Below, piece after piece: positions 16,999-26,478 of a stretch of DNA of 58,401 nt. Below the pieces are notes generated by a model that saw nothing but the letters and a program-made list of their open reading frames with translations, did not search any database and had not been told where the DNA came from. The DNA comes from Bacillus sp. 165 (lineage in GTDB: Bacteria; Bacillota; Bacilli; Bacillales; Bacillaceae_G): positions 1-58,401 of the forward strand of contig NZ_JAGHKQ010000008.1 of assembly GCF_017742235.1 (NCBI RefSeq), written 5' to 3'. Both the position numbers and the translations under genes were made by a program. Numbering within the stretch: the stretch's first letter is position 1; every line of letters starts with the position of its first letter.

Positions 16999-17769
16999 TC
17001 ACCCGACTTGCAGACTTAACGAGCCGATATGATCATACTGAACCTCGATATGATCACCTCTATAAACATTGATAGCTTCTGTAATCCCCCCAGCCAGCAC
17101 TACCATCCCTGGCTGAATGGAAAGTCCGCTTCTGCTTAACATTTTAACGAGCTCTACAATAGATCGTACAGGATGATCTAACACAGCGGCCCCTACTCCC
17201 GATTGCACTTTTTCGCCATTACGGTACATAGCCACTCCTACTTTATCCCAAGAGACGGAATATGGTGAGAATGCCTGGTTACCGAGCAAAAACTTGGAGG
17301 AAGAAGCATTGTCAGCGACAACATCAACCAAGGTAAAGGAAAAGTTTTTATAGCGGCTATCAATCACTTCCAGAGCTGGAAAAATACATTCCGTAGCTAA
17401 CCAAACATCACGAGGTGTCACCTGTTCGCCTTTCAATTCTTTATTGATAACAAAAGCAAATTCCGGCTCTACACGAGGATGAATCAATCCTTCGAGATTC
17501 AATACAGGCTCTGTTAATTCCATCGACGCTGTAAGCCTTCCGTAGATTGCTTCTTCTACCCCTACAGATTGCTGCTTTGCCTTGCTTGTTAATCCCATTT
17601 TCCAGCCAATCAGACGATCTCCATTAGCTATAGCTTGCTCCATACACAATCTTTGAATTTCATAAGCATCCTGTACATTCAATGTTGGATGTGCAAGCGT
17701 AACCTTCCCCATTTCCTGACCTGTTTGCTGATGAACAAAAACTTGATTTGCAATTTGCTGTAAAGTCAC
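16999..17769 (-). CDS. 4-oxalocrotonate decarboxylase
   Basis: A 256-residue enzyme of the FAH-like hydratase/decarboxylase family (DmpH/XylI/NbaG type), removing CO2 from 2-oxo-3-hexenedioate to give 2-oxopent-4-enoate. Metal-binding acids lie in HPRVEPEFAFV (Glu-x-Glu) and the later ALEVIDSRY segment. Its paralogue, the hydratase, is two genes upstream. The assignment as decarboxylase rather than hydratase rests on family resemblance and on its place beside the tautomerase. ATG start; 15 nt after the aldolase gene. Confidence 0.85.
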   Translation of the reverse strand: MTLQQIANQVFVHQQTGQEMGKVTLAHPTLNVQDAYEIQRLCMEQAIANGDRLIGWKMGLTSKAKQQSVGVEEAIYGRLTASMELTEPVLNLEGLIHPRVEPEFAFVINKELKGEQVTPRDVWLATECIFPALEVIDSRYKNFSFTLVDVVADNASSSKFLLGNQAFSPYSVSWDKVGVAMYRNGEKVQSGVGAAVLDHPVRSIVELVKMLSRSGLSIQPGMVVLAGGITEAINVYRGDHIEVQYDHIGSLSLQVG

Positions 17770-17784
17770 TATATATTCTCCTCT

Positions 17785-18804
17785 CTAAACTGTTGCTGCT
17801 TGTTTTTTTGCAATTTCACTTGCTACGTCTATAATCATATCTTCCTGCCCGCCGACTACTTTACGCTTTCCAAGCTCTACTAAAATATCGCGAGGATCTA
17901 AACCAAAGTGCTTAGCGGCCCGATTAGCGTGCAATAAAAAGCTGGAATACACACCTGCGTACCCTAATACAAGACTTCCTTTCGTAATTTCCTGGGGCTT
18001 TGGCAAAATAGGAGCGACCAATTCCTCTGCAACATCCATCATTTTGTATACATCAATACCGGTTTCAATACCTAAACGATCCAGAACAGCAGCTAACACC
18101 TCCGTTTGTGTGTTACCCGCTCCCGCTCCTAAGCATCGTACGCTCCCATCAATCCGGGTAGCTCCTTCTTCAATGGCTGCAAGTGTGTTCGCCATTGCCA
18201 ATGAAAGATTATTATGTGCATGGAAGCCAATTGGAATATTCAAGCTGCTCCGCAAAGCTCGTATACGCTCTTTTACCTGATGCGGCAATAATGCGCCGGC
18301 TGAATCTACAACATAAACGCTATCAGCACCATAACTTTCCATTAAGACAGCTTGCTCCACTAATGTTTCCACCGGAGCCATATGGGCCATCATTAAAAAT
18401 CCGACTGTCTCCATTCCTAATTCTTTTGCTACGGAAAGATGCTGCCTTGAAACGTCAGCTTCTGTAATATGGGTCGCAATACGCGCCATTTTTGCACCAC
18501 GTTTTGCAGCCTCTTTCAAATGTTCTACAGTCCCTATCCCCGGCAGAAGCAATACTGCAATTTTTGCGTGATTACATGCGGATACAGCCGCACTAATCAA
18601 TTCCATTTCATCTGTTCGAGATAACCCATATTGTAAAGAAGATCCGCCTAATCCATCTCCGTGAGACACTTCAATATATGGAATATTCGCTTCGTCCAAC
18701 CCTTTTGCTATGCTCACCACTTGATCGATAGTGTAGCTGTGAGCGAGGGCATGACTTCCGTCTCTCAGCGCGACTTCAGTAATAAGTACATCACGTTTTG
18801 TCAT
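17785..18804 (-). CDS. 4-hydroxy-2-oxovalerate aldolase
   Basis: A 339-residue HMG-CoA lyase-like TIM-barrel aldolase (DmpG/NbaI type). It cleaves 4-hydroxy-2-oxovalerate to pyruvate and acetaldehyde. The catalytic and metal-binding motif LRDGSHA is near residue 13, and the metal-ligand His pair is in GFHAHNN. The C-terminal domain that docks to the acetaldehyde dehydrogenase is present; family members channel acetaldehyde to that partner, encoded immediately upstream. ATG start after AAAGGAGA. Confidence 0.95.
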   Translation of the reverse strand: MTKRDVLITEVALRDGSHALAHSYTIDQVVSIAKGLDEANIPYIEVSHGDGLGGSSLQYGLSRTDEMELISAAVSACNHAKIAVLLLPGIGTVEHLKEAAKRGAKMARIATHITEADVSRQHLSVAKELGMETVGFLMMAHMAPVETLVEQAVLMESYGADSVYVVDSAGALLPHQVKERIRALRSSLNIPIGFHAHNNLSLAMANTLAAIEEGATRIDGSVRCLGAGAGNTQTEVLAAVLDRLGIETGIDVYKMMDVAEELVAPILPKPQEITKGSLVLGYAGVYSSFLLHANRAAKHFGLDPRDILVELGKRKVVGGQEDMIIDVASEIAKKQAATV

Positions 18805-18827
18805 GATTATTCTCCTTTCTGTTTGTA

Positions 18828-19727
18828 TTACACCATTTTTACAGACTGAGTCTTTTGAGCTAGCTTGCGCTTTGCCATTTCTTCCACAACCTTAACAGCA
18901 GATGCTGTCATAATATCTAAGTTTCCAGAATAGCTAGGCAGATAGTCTCCCGCTCCTTCTACTTCAAGAAAAATTGTTATTTTATTACCTTCAAAAAGCG
19001 GCTCAGTACGTAAACGATAACCAGGAACGTATTCTTGTACTGCTTTGACCATGCTATGAATGGAATCCGTAATCTCTTTTTGCTTTAATGCACCTTCTTC
19101 CACAAGACAATACACTGTATCCCTCATGATAATTGGCGGCTCTGCAGGATTCAGAATAATGATGGCTTTCCCCTTCTTCGCACCACCGATTTCTTCAATC
19201 GCTCGAGCTGTTGTAACTGTAAATTCATCAATATTAGCACGTGTTCCAGGACCTGCACTTTTACTCGCAATAGTTGCGACAATCTCCGCATATTCTACTG
19301 GACTTACTTGATTGACCGCATGAACAATTGGAATCGTTGCTTGTCCTCCGCACGTAATCATATTGACAACAGGCTCGTCGATATGAGCCCCTAAATTAAC
19401 CGGCGGTACAACAAATGGGCCTATTGCAGCCGGCGTTAAATCCACCAATTGTTTTCCGGTACCTTTCAATAATTCAGCATGACGTTGATGCGTTTTCGCT
19501 GACGTAGCATCAAACAGAATATCTGCTAACTCCGGGCGTTCCAAAAACCCCTCAATGCCGTTCACAATTACATTATGACCGTATGCCTTTGCACGTCTTA
19601 ATCCATCTGATTGAGGATCAATCCCAATCATTGTCGTCATTTCTAAGAGGTTAGAACGGTGCAGCTTCAGCATTAAATCCGTTCCTATATTTCCTGAGCC
19701 AATAATACCGACCTTCACTTTTTCCAT
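18828..19727 (-). CDS. Acetaldehyde dehydrogenase (acylating)
   Basis: A 299-residue CoA-acylating acetaldehyde dehydrogenase (DmpF/MhpF/NbaJ type), turning acetaldehyde, NAD+ and CoA into acetyl-CoA. It has an N-terminal Rossmann motif [12 protein letters not shown] and the catalytic Cys in [11 protein letters not shown] near residue 126. It is expected to form the channelling complex with the aldolase encoded 23 nt downstream. ATG start after AAGGAAGTGA. Confidence 0.95.
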   Translation of the reverse strand: MEKVKVGIIGSGNIGTDLMLKLHRSNLLEMTTMIGIDPQSDGLRRAKAYGHNVIVNGIEGFLERPELADILFDATSAKTHQRHAELLKGTGKQLVDLTPAAIGPFVVPPVNLGAHIDEPVVNMITCGGQATIPIVHAVNQVSPVEYAEIVATIASKSAGPGTRANIDEFTVTTARAIEEIGGAKKGKAIIILNPAEPPIIMRDTVYCLVEEGALKQKEITDSIHSMVKAVQEYVPGYRLRTEPLFEGNKITIFLEVEGAGDYLPSYSGNLDIMTASAVKVVEEMAKRKLAQKTQSVKMV

Positions 19728-19748
19728 ATCTTATCACTTCCTTATTTA

Positions 19749-20531
19749 TTATGGCAGGAACCGTACACTCACTTCTCCTAATACATCTATTTTTGTACGA
19801 AACACATCACCAGGCTCTGCATTCACCGCAGCTGATAATGCACCTGATAAAATCACTTCTCCAGCTCTTAAAGTGACACCGAATTCTGTAAGCTTATTCG
19901 CAAGCCAGGCTACACAAGAGGCAGGATGACCTAGTGCCGCTGAGCCCCTACCCGTGTTCATGAGCTCACCATTTTTATAAAGCTCCATCCCGATTTCAGC
20001 AAGGTTCACCTCTTCTGCTCGTACAGGAGTAGTTCCTAGAACATAAAGGCCGGAAGAAGCATTATCCGCAACTGTATCAGATAAAGTAATGTTCCAATCT
20101 TCGATTCTGCTGTCGACAATTTCAAGTGCCGGCAGCACATAATCAGTTGCCTCTAGTACATCCTCAATCGTTATATTGGGTCCTTGTAAATCCTTTTTTA
20201 AAACAAATGCGACTTCAGCCTCCACTTTCGGCTGCAGCACACGATCAAAGGAAATACTTCCTCCATTCTCAACAATCATCCCATCCAGCAAATGCCCGTA
20301 ATCCGGCTCGTTTACCCCAAGCAACTCTTGCATTGCTAAAGAGGTAAGGCCGATTTTTTTTCCGACAATACACTGTCCGGCTGCTACTTTCTTTTGAATA
20401 GTGGTCAATTGCACTTGATATGCATCTTCAATCCCAAAAGCAGGGTCCAGCTTCGTCAACGGCTGAACTCCTTGACGTTTCTCTTGTGCACTCTCAAGAT
20501 AATCTGAAAACTCCTTCACTCGTATATTCAA
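19749..20531 (-). CDS. 2-oxopent-4-enoate hydratase
   Basis: A 260-residue FAH-like hydratase (DmpE/MhpD type), adding water to 2-hydroxypenta-2,4-dienoate to give 4-hydroxy-2-oxovalerate. Metal-binding acids are in QPKVEAEVAFVL and ALEIVDSRIE. It is clearly paralogous to the decarboxylase at 16999-17769. TTG start after GGAGGCG; no ATG with a ribosome site is available. It is in line between the dehydrogenase genes. Confidence 0.88.
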   Translation of the reverse strand: MNIRVKEFSDYLESAQEKRQGVQPLTKLDPAFGIEDAYQVQLTTIQKKVAAGQCIVGKKIGLTSLAMQELLGVNEPDYGHLLDGMIVENGGSISFDRVLQPKVEAEVAFVLKKDLQGPNITIEDVLEATDYVLPALEIVDSRIEDWNITLSDTVADNASSGLYVLGTTPVRAEEVNLAEIGMELYKNGELMNTGRGSAALGHPASCVAWLANKLTEFGVTLRAGEVILSGALSAAVNAEPGDVFRTKIDVLGEVSVRFLP

Positions 20532-20552
20532 AAATGAACGCCTCCGTATTCT

Positions 20553-22028
20553 TTACAATTTAATGGTTACATTTGATAACTCACTGTAAAATTCAAAGCT
20601 GTGCATGCCGCCTTCTCGTCCAAGTCCACTTTGCTTCATCCCACCAAACGGCGTCCGTAAATCACGTAAATACCACGTATTGACCCAAATGATTCCTGCC
20701 TCAATTTGATGAGCAACGCGATGCGCTCTTCGCAAATCATTCGTCCAAATAGATGTGCCTAATCCATAATGAGTATCATTAGCCTGCTCAATTACTTCCT
20801 CTTCTGTCTCAAACGGAATAACAGTCACAACCGGCCCAAAAATTTCTTCTCGCACACAACGTGAGTTTTTATCCAATCCTGTTATAATAGTCGGCTCGAT
20901 GAAGAAGCCTTTTTCCATTTCCTTCGGACGTCCCCCGCCCGTTAAAATGTTCCCGCCTTCTTCAATAGCCACTTGAATATATCCATTTACCTTCTCGTAG
21001 TGCTCTTTACTAATGACGGCGCCTACTGTAGTGTTTGCATCAAATGGGTCTCCTGTTTGCAGCTCCTTTGTCTTTGCCACAAATTTTTCTAAAAATGCTT
21101 CATATGCAGAGCTCTCTACATAAATGCGAGAACCGCACAGACAGACTTCTCCTTGGTTCATAAAACTCGATTTTAACGTTGTTTCCACTACCTCATCCAA
21201 ATCTGAATCTGCAAATATAATATTTGGATTTTTACCGCCCAGTTCATAGGAAAGCTTCTTTAACGTTGGCGCAGCAGCTTTCATAATGGCTGTACCTGTT
21301 TTCGTCTCTCCTGTAAAGGTGATAGCATCTACATCAGGGTGTTCTGTTAAAGCAGCACCTGCTGAATTTGCACCAAAGCCATGAACAAGATTAACCACAC
21401 CATCCGGTACTCCAGCCTCTTTACAAATCTCAGCTAATACTGTCGCTGTCATAGGAGTCCACTCTGCAGGCTTCATGACCGCTGTGTTACCCGCTGCAAG
21501 ACAAGGTGCCAACTTCCAAGTCAATAAAAGCAACGGCAAATTCCAAGGATTAATCATGCCGACTACCCCTACAGGACGTCGAATACCATAGTGGATGGCT
21601 TTGTCATCTTGCTGATATGCTTCCGTTCCCATGGATGTAAGAAAATCAGCGAAAAAATGAAAATTATAAGCAGAGCGAGTGATATCAACTTCCAACGCCA
21701 GCTCATACGGCTTACCTGTATCTAGTGCTTCTAGTACTGCTAGCTCCTCTTTTCTCTCCAAAATAAGATCACCAATCCGTCTCAAAACATTAGAGCGCTC
21801 TTTAGTGGTGAAGGTTTTCCACGGTCCCTTTAAAGCTCGTTTCGCCGCCGCTACTGCTAAATCTACGTCTTCCTTTCCTCCTTCAGCAACTGTCCCTAAT
21901 ACTTCTTCTGTTGCTGGATTTATATTTTCAAAGGTTTTGAAATGAATAGAATCTACATATTGTCCGTCAATAAAATGCCGGCAATTAATCGGCTGAATCT
22001 TTTTTACTACTTTTTCTTTTAGCTGCAT
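20553..22028 (-). CDS. 2-aminomuconate (2-hydroxymuconate) 6-semialdehyde dehydrogenase
   Basis: A 491-residue NAD+-dependent aldehyde dehydrogenase. The catalytic Glu is in YELGGKNP and the catalytic Cys in NQGEVCLCGSR; the NAD-binding FTGETKTG is present. In context it oxidises 2-aminomuconate 6-semialdehyde to 2-aminomuconate; the closely related 2-hydroxymuconic semialdehyde dehydrogenases of catechol pathways cannot be excluded from sequence alone. The ATG at 22028 follows AAGGGAGA. A 28-nt palindrome lies in the gap before it. Confidence 0.9.
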   Translation of the reverse strand: MQLKEKVVKKIQPINCRHFIDGQYVDSIHFKTFENINPATEEVLGTVAEGGKEDVDLAVAAAKRALKGPWKTFTTKERSNVLRRIGDLILERKEELAVLEALDTGKPYELALEVDITRSAYNFHFFADFLTSMGTEAYQQDDKAIHYGIRRPVGVVGMINPWNLPLLLLTWKLAPCLAAGNTAVMKPAEWTPMTATVLAEICKEAGVPDGVVNLVHGFGANSAGAALTEHPDVDAITFTGETKTGTAIMKAAAPTLKKLSYELGGKNPNIIFADSDLDEVVETTLKSSFMNQGEVCLCGSRIYVESSAYEAFLEKFVAKTKELQTGDPFDANTTVGAVISKEHYEKVNGYIQVAIEEGGNILTGGGRPKEMEKGFFIEPTIITGLDKNSRCVREEIFGPVVTVIPFETEEEVIEQANDTHYGLGTSIWTNDLRRAHRVAHQIEAGIIWVNTWYLRDLRTPFGGMKQSGLGREGGMHSFEFYSELSNVTIKL

Positions 22029-22072
22029 GAACAAATCTCCCTTTCTTATATTAAAATCCGTATCATGAAAGA

Positions 22073-22102
22073 ACATATGGTGACATAAGTGTCACCATAT
22101 GT
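22073..22102. repeat. Perfect 13-bp inverted repeat inside the catabolic operon
   Basis: ACATATGGTGACA and TGTCACCATATGT flank a 4-nt loop in the 95-bp gap between the deaminase and dehydrogenase genes. It has no long T-run. It may be an attenuator, an mRNA-processing or stabilising hairpin, or a protein-binding site. Confidence 0.75.
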
Positions 22103-22123
22103 TTACCTGCTGCAACGGCAGGA

Positions 22124-22588
22124 TCAATTATTCTCAATTTCCACAACCATCTCAATCTCAATCGCTGTATTATTCGGCAACTGTGCCATCCCTACAGCTG
22201 ATCTCGCATGCCTTCCTTTATCGCCAAATATCTCTACTAAAAGATCAGATGCCCCGTTCATCACTTTAGGCTGGTCCGTAAAATCTTCTGTACAATTTAC
22301 AAACCCAAGCAGCTTCACAATTCGTTTCACTCGGCTCAATTCTCCTAGCTCCTGCTTCAATACACTTAATAGATTCAGCATCGATTGCTGTGCCGCTTTA
22401 TAACCTGTCTCCAAATCCAAATCACGTCCAAGCTTACCGTGATATTCATCTACTCCTTGACCGGATGTAAAGATTAAATTTCCAACTCGGACATGACTAA
22501 CATAATGTCCAGCCGCCGGACGTACCGAAGATAAACTAATTCCCAATCTTTGCAATCTCTCCTCTGGAGTTAACAACATCTTTTCCAT
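22124..22588 (-). CDS. RidA-family 2-aminomuconate deaminase
   Basis: A 154-residue protein of the RidA/YjgF superfamily. The conserved Arg of the active site (HARSAVGMAQLP) and the IFTSGQG segment are present. In 3-hydroxyanthranilate and 2-aminophenol pathways a member of this family hydrolyses 2-aminomuconate to 4-oxalocrotonate and ammonia, which is the step otherwise missing here. The ATG at 22588 follows AAAGGAG by 10 nt and lies inside the 3' end of the upstream gene (53-nt overlap), suggesting translational coupling. Confidence 0.85.
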   Translation of the reverse strand: MEKMLLTPEERLQRLGISLSSVRPAAGHYVSHVRVGNLIFTSGQGVDEYHGKLGRDLDLETGYKAAQQSMLNLLSVLKQELGELSRVKRIVKLLGFVNCTEDFTDQPKVMNGASDLLVEIFGDKGRHARSAVGMAQLPNNTAIEIEMVVEIENN

Positions 22589-23588
22589 AGTCTGTCCGCT
22601 CCTTTCTATTTAAGAATTGTAATGCATTGTCTCCGAGCAATGCCTTTCTTTGCTGCTCTGTCAATCCAGCTGTATCATCAATTACTTTGCCCGGTGGAAT
22701 TTCTCTTAGCAAGAACGGATAATCGGAGCCCATGATGACCTTTTCATATCCAAAACGATCGATTAAATATTTAATATTAAGAGAGTCATAGTTGAGAGAA
22801 TCAAAATAAAAGTTTTTAGCATAATAACTCGGCGGGTGAGTTGTTAATCTAAGATGAGGCCATACATTCCAGCCTTGATCAAGGCGCGGTAGAAGGAATG
22901 GGAATGAACCTCCTCCATGTGCAAAGCACACTTTCAGATTCGGAAACTTTTCCATTACGCCGCTCCATACAAGACTTGCCGCAGCCAAGGCTGTTTCACT
23001 TGGCATTCCGATGGTATACATGAAGTTATGTCTAGGGGTACGATCTTTCGCCATTGTTTCCCACGGATGAATAAATAAAGGAACATTCCAATACTCAGCC
23101 ATTTTAAAAAACTCTGTTAATTCAGGGGAATCCAAATTATTTCCATTTACATTTGTTCCAATTTCTATACCAGCCAAATTCAGTTCATGCATACAGCGAT
23201 CCATCTCTTTGATAGCGGCTGCGGTGTCTTGCAAAGGAACTGTTCCAAGTCCGATAAAGCGGCGAGGATTTTCTTTGACTGTCTCTGCTATAAAATCATT
23301 TTGAATGCGGGACATAATCAGAGCTTCTTCAATCGGAGCCCAATAAGAAAACGTGACAGGAATAGGAGATAATACTTGGATGTCGACGCCTTCACGATCC
23401 ATGTCTTGAATTCTTTTCTGCGGACACCATACTTGGTCAGTTACTTCCCGAAATACCTTTCCACCAACCATGATATTCGCTCCACATGTACATGTTTGCT
23501 GTAAAATCGGCCAGTGTTCCTGTCCATATTTTTCTACGAAATTAGGGAGATCGTGCGGGATAATATGTGTATGAAAGTCTATTCGCAT
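22536..23588 (-). CDS. 2-amino-3-carboxymuconate-6-semialdehyde decarboxylase (ACMSD)
   Basis: A 350-residue amidohydrolase-family decarboxylase. It converts 2-amino-3-carboxymuconate semialdehyde to 2-aminomuconate semialdehyde, diverting it from spontaneous quinolinate formation. The metal-binding HTH is at residues 6-8; later ligands are the His of FIHPWE, the His of FAHGGG and the Asp of GSDYPF. The ATG at 23588 overlaps the dioxygenase stop by 10 nt; a GTG two codons earlier is also possible. The C-terminal 17 residues overlap the deaminase gene in another frame. Confidence 0.93.
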   Translation of the reverse strand: MRIDFHTHIIPHDLPNFVEKYGQEHWPILQQTCTCGANIMVGGKVFREVTDQVWCPQKRIQDMDREGVDIQVLSPIPVTFSYWAPIEEALIMSRIQNDFIAETVKENPRRFIGLGTVPLQDTAAAIKEMDRCMHELNLAGIEIGTNVNGNNLDSPELTEFFKMAEYWNVPLFIHPWETMAKDRTPRHNFMYTIGMPSETALAAASLVWSGVMEKFPNLKVCFAHGGGSFPFLLPRLDQGWNVWPHLRLTTHPPSYYAKNFYFDSLNYDSLNIKYLIDRFGYEKVIMGSDYPFLLREIPPGKVIDDTAGLTEQQRKALLGDNALQFLNRKERTDYGKDVVNSRGEIAKIGN

Positions 23589-24118
23589 GTCCACTCAGCT
23601 ACTTCCTCAGACATGATATGTCCGCAATATTGGCACGTTCTAAGCTCCCTGCTTCCATTAAACTGTTCAATTGCTTCCTTCACCTGTGTTTCGATATTTG
23701 TTAATTGTAATGTTGTACGGTGCATTTCATGGTTGCATTGATCACAGAACCAAACAAAATCTTCAAGTTCGCCTTCTGCCCGTTTCCGCTCGATAACAAT
23801 TCCGTAAGTATCAGCAACACGGTGAGGAGAATGCGGAACATTCGCCGGCAGCATGAACATTTCACCTTCACGAACCGTTACAATTTCACGATCTCCATTT
23901 TCATTAATACATTCCACATAACAGTCCCCTTTTACTTGGTAGAAAAATTCATCAGAAGGGTCTACATGGAAATCTCTTCGACGATTTGGACCACCGATAA
24001 GCATTGCAATAAATTCTGAATCCTCCCATAATACCTTATTGTTCACAGGTGGTTTTAAAAATTCTTTATTGTTCTCGATAATTTGCATGATATTAAATGA
24101 GCGGGTTTGTAAAGTCAT
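23579..24118 (-). CDS. 3-hydroxyanthranilate 3,4-dioxygenase
   Basis: A 179-residue cupin-fold extradiol dioxygenase opening the ring of 3-hydroxyanthranilate to 2-amino-3-carboxymuconate semialdehyde. The catalytic Fe ligands are His51, Glu57 (DFHVDPSDE) and His96. The bacterial-type C-terminal rubredoxin-like iron site is complete: Cys125/Cys128 and Cys162/Cys165. The first ATG follows GAGGAGGATGG. It is the first gene after the internal promoter and cre site at 24149-24177, so it heads the ring-cleavage part of the cluster. Confidence 0.95.
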   Translation of the reverse strand: MTLQTRSFNIMQIIENNKEFLKPPVNNKVLWEDSEFIAMLIGGPNRRRDFHVDPSDEFFYQVKGDCYVECINENGDREIVTVREGEMFMLPANVPHSPHRVADTYGIVIERKRAEGELEDFVWFCDQCNHEMHRTTLQLTNIETQVKEAIEQFNGSRELRTCQYCGHIMSEEVAEWTCE

Positions 24119-24148
24119 TTTCCATCCTCCTCTTTTCTTTTAAATAAA

Positions 24149-24177
24149 TGTATACAAATAATTGTAAGCGTTATCAA
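24149..24177 (-). promoter_or_regulatory. Internal promoter with overlapping CcpA cre site
   Basis: On the minus strand TTGATA (24172-24177), a 17-nt spacer and TATACA (24149-24154) form a sigma-A promoter 31 nt upstream of the dioxygenase gene; the -35 overlaps the iclR stop codon. TGTAAGCGTTATCA (24163-24176) matches the cre consensus TGWAAGCGNTWNCA at every fixed position and covers the -35 and spacer. This predicts glucose repression of the ring-cleavage genes. Confidence 0.7.
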
Positions 24178-24923
24178 CTCATGCTGATATAGCCCAATTT
24201 TTTTGAAATTAGCCGGGCGGTTTTTACAACATGTTGAATGATGGCGCCGCTGTCTTTTCCGCGCATATATGAAGCAGGGCCGACCATGTTTAATGCTGCA
24301 ACAGTTTGACCTGTATAGGATTGAATAGGTGCAGCAATGCCATATAATCCAAGTTCATTTTCATTATCGCTGGTAGAATATCCTTGTTTTCTGATATCTT
24401 CCAGCTCTTCCATTAGCTTTTGCACACACGTAATGGTATTAGGCGCACGCTGCAATAACCCTTTCGCAATAGTTGGCTGCGTAAAGGACGGGTTAAAAGC
24501 AAGCAATACCTTTCCTGTGCTTGTACAGTATGCTGGTTTTCTCCCACCGACGTATGTAGGAACAGGAACGGAATCCTTTGATGCCACCCTTAAAACAAAT
24601 CGGACCTCACCCGCATCAAACATTCCAATATGGACAGTTCCGTTATATTTTCGCACCAGTTCATCAACCAGGGGAGTCGCTTCACTGTAAATATCCTGCT
24701 GGTACATCACATGATTGCTCCATTCAAGCAGCTTCCAGCCCAGCCTGTACTTCTTCCGGCTATCTTGAATTAAAATCCCTTCCTGACATAATGTACTAAC
24801 AAGGTGATGAACGGTACTCGTATTCATACCCAGCTTTTCGGCGATTTCTTGGTTGCCTAACACCGGATCATCTTCTGTAAAGCAATCAAGAATTCTAGCA
24901 ATTTTACGAACAGAGGAAATCAT
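24174..24923 (-). CDS. IclR-family transcriptional regulator
   Basis: A 249-residue IclR-type regulator: winged helix-turn-helix (residues 1-65; NQEIAEKLGMNTSTVHHLVSTL) and a C-terminal effector-binding GAF-like domain (about residues 75-245; STGKVLLAF and GLYGIAAPI). It lies between the hydroxylase genes and the ring-cleavage genes in the same direction, so it probably controls the cluster in response to anthranilate, 3-hydroxyanthranilate or a later intermediate; the effector is not readable from sequence. ATG start after AAAGGAGGCG. Confidence 0.92.
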   Translation of the reverse strand: MISSVRKIARILDCFTEDDPVLGNQEIAEKLGMNTSTVHHLVSTLCQEGILIQDSRKKYRLGWKLLEWSNHVMYQQDIYSEATPLVDELVRKYNGTVHIGMFDAGEVRFVLRVASKDSVPVPTYVGGRKPAYCTSTGKVLLAFNPSFTQPTIAKGLLQRAPNTITCVQKLMEELEDIRKQGYSTSDNENELGLYGIAAPIQSYTGQTVAALNMVGPASYMRGKDSGAIIQHVVKTARLISKKLGYISMS

Positions 24924-24991
24924 ATTCTTCGCCTCCTTTATAACATTTTTCTAGGAGTTTCGATAAATATCCTTCTTCGTTCGATAGAGCA

Positions 24992-26467
24992 TCATACTAA
25001 GTTCTTTTCAGCCTCACACTCAGTATTTAATGCTTTGTCAACCATAGAAAACGAGTGACTGCGCTTGTATTGATTATAGAAAATAGCTCTCTTGCGTATC
25101 GGATCTCCTGTATAATAGCGCTCGTACTGCAGCAATCGCTGCCCAAATGCTTCACCCGATAAATCCCAAGCTAGCTTAAAGAGACGCACACGATCTTCCG
25201 CAGATACACCAGAACGACCGACATAGTACTTATCTAAATCCTCTCTCAGCTCCGGATTATCAAAATCATCACCGCTTGGCGACATCAATAATCCCCCAGC
25301 ACCAATGGTTTGGATGACCTCAATAGCACGCGGATACATTTTTGGCAGCAGACCTCGAATCGTTTCAAGCGGAGCCGCAGCAGGTCTTACTTCGCCATCA
25401 GAAGTAACCTCATATTCGTATTCAGCAACGCGTAGCAGCGCACGGATAGTCTCTACTGCTTGCACAAGCTCTCCTAAGTCATTTTGAACATTCAAATAGC
25501 AATCTACTCCGATTGAGTCTGCTAGCTTGCAAGCTACTTCTGTCGCAAAAGCTAGCTTTATATATCCTCTTACACCCGATTGATGCGCAGGTTGCTGAGC
25601 AATTCCTGTTTTTGGATATAATAAATTCGCAGCTTCAACATTGTTATAAAGGAATACACGATCCCAAGGAACAAGCACATCGTTAAATACCAAGACTGCA
25701 TCCATTTCTTCAAACCTTGACGCAAGTGGGTGATCAAACAAGGAACGGGTTCCATCCTGCATCGGCTCGCGGCAAAGAATGCGCAGCCCCGGCGTGTCAA
25801 TTGGTAGAGCAAACGCCAAAGCATACCGTTCATCACCTGGCTGGAAGCCTGGGAACGAATAGATGATTACTTCATCCGTAATCGGTGCAAGTGTGGCAAG
25901 CATCTTTGCTCCACGTACAATTAAGCCCTCTTCTGTTTCCTTAACAGTACCTAAATGAGTAAACATGTCTTGCTGCTCATGCGATGCTTTACTGCGGTCA
26001 TTTTGAGGATTGATAATGGCATGCGTTAAAAATAAATCGTTATCTCTCACATATCGATAATAATTACGCACGTTCTTTGACCATTCAGGATTATACTTAT
26101 CCAAGAACCATGGATTACTTGCCATTGCAGTGAGAACAATGTTTAAGAAATCAGGTGTTCTTCCCATTAATCCGAATGTCTCTCTTGCATACACTTCAAA
26201 CAACGTGCTGCGCGCTTTTAAATCTTCCTCTGATTTAGGATTTAAAAACGCATTGTTCACGCGCTCTCCTGTTTCTTCACAAATATGCGTAATTTTATCT
26301 TGAAATTTTGGGTCATGCTGTAAGTCATACAGCCTGGCAATTTCGCAGATTGGCTGTTTAAATACCGATTCCTCCACTAAATTTGTTACCCTTTTTCCTC
26401 CGAGCCATATTTCCGGTTGTCTGGATTTTAAACCATTAATATACTGTTCCCCTGTTCTAATTCCCAT
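24992..26467 (-). CDS. FADH2-dependent monooxygenase (HpaB family), probable anthranilate 3-monooxygenase
   Basis: A 491-residue large component of a two-component flavin monooxygenase, HpaB/4-hydroxyphenylacetate 3-hydroxylase family (for example [18 protein letters not shown] and WDRVFLYNN). Alone it would be called 4-hydroxyphenylacetate 3-monooxygenase. The adjacent 3-hydroxyanthranilate pathway points instead to anthranilate 3-hydroxylation (EC 1.14.14.8), as established for the equivalent gene of Geobacillus thermodenitrificans. It depends on FADH2 from the reductase encoded 11 nt upstream. ATG start after AGGAGGGA. Confidence 0.85.
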   Translation of the reverse strand: MGIRTGEQYINGLKSRQPEIWLGGKRVTNLVEESVFKQPICEIARLYDLQHDPKFQDKITHICEETGERVNNAFLNPKSEEDLKARSTLFEVYARETFGLMGRTPDFLNIVLTAMASNPWFLDKYNPEWSKNVRNYYRYVRDNDLFLTHAIINPQNDRSKASHEQQDMFTHLGTVKETEEGLIVRGAKMLATLAPITDEVIIYSFPGFQPGDERYALAFALPIDTPGLRILCREPMQDGTRSLFDHPLASRFEEMDAVLVFNDVLVPWDRVFLYNNVEAANLLYPKTGIAQQPAHQSGVRGYIKLAFATEVACKLADSIGVDCYLNVQNDLGELVQAVETIRALLRVAEYEYEVTSDGEVRPAAAPLETIRGLLPKMYPRAIEVIQTIGAGGLLMSPSGDDFDNPELREDLDKYYVGRSGVSAEDRVRLFKLAWDLSGEAFGQRLLQYERYYTGDPIRKRAIFYNQYKRSHSFSMVDKALNTECEAEKNLV

Positions 26468-26478
26468 TGAAATCCCTC

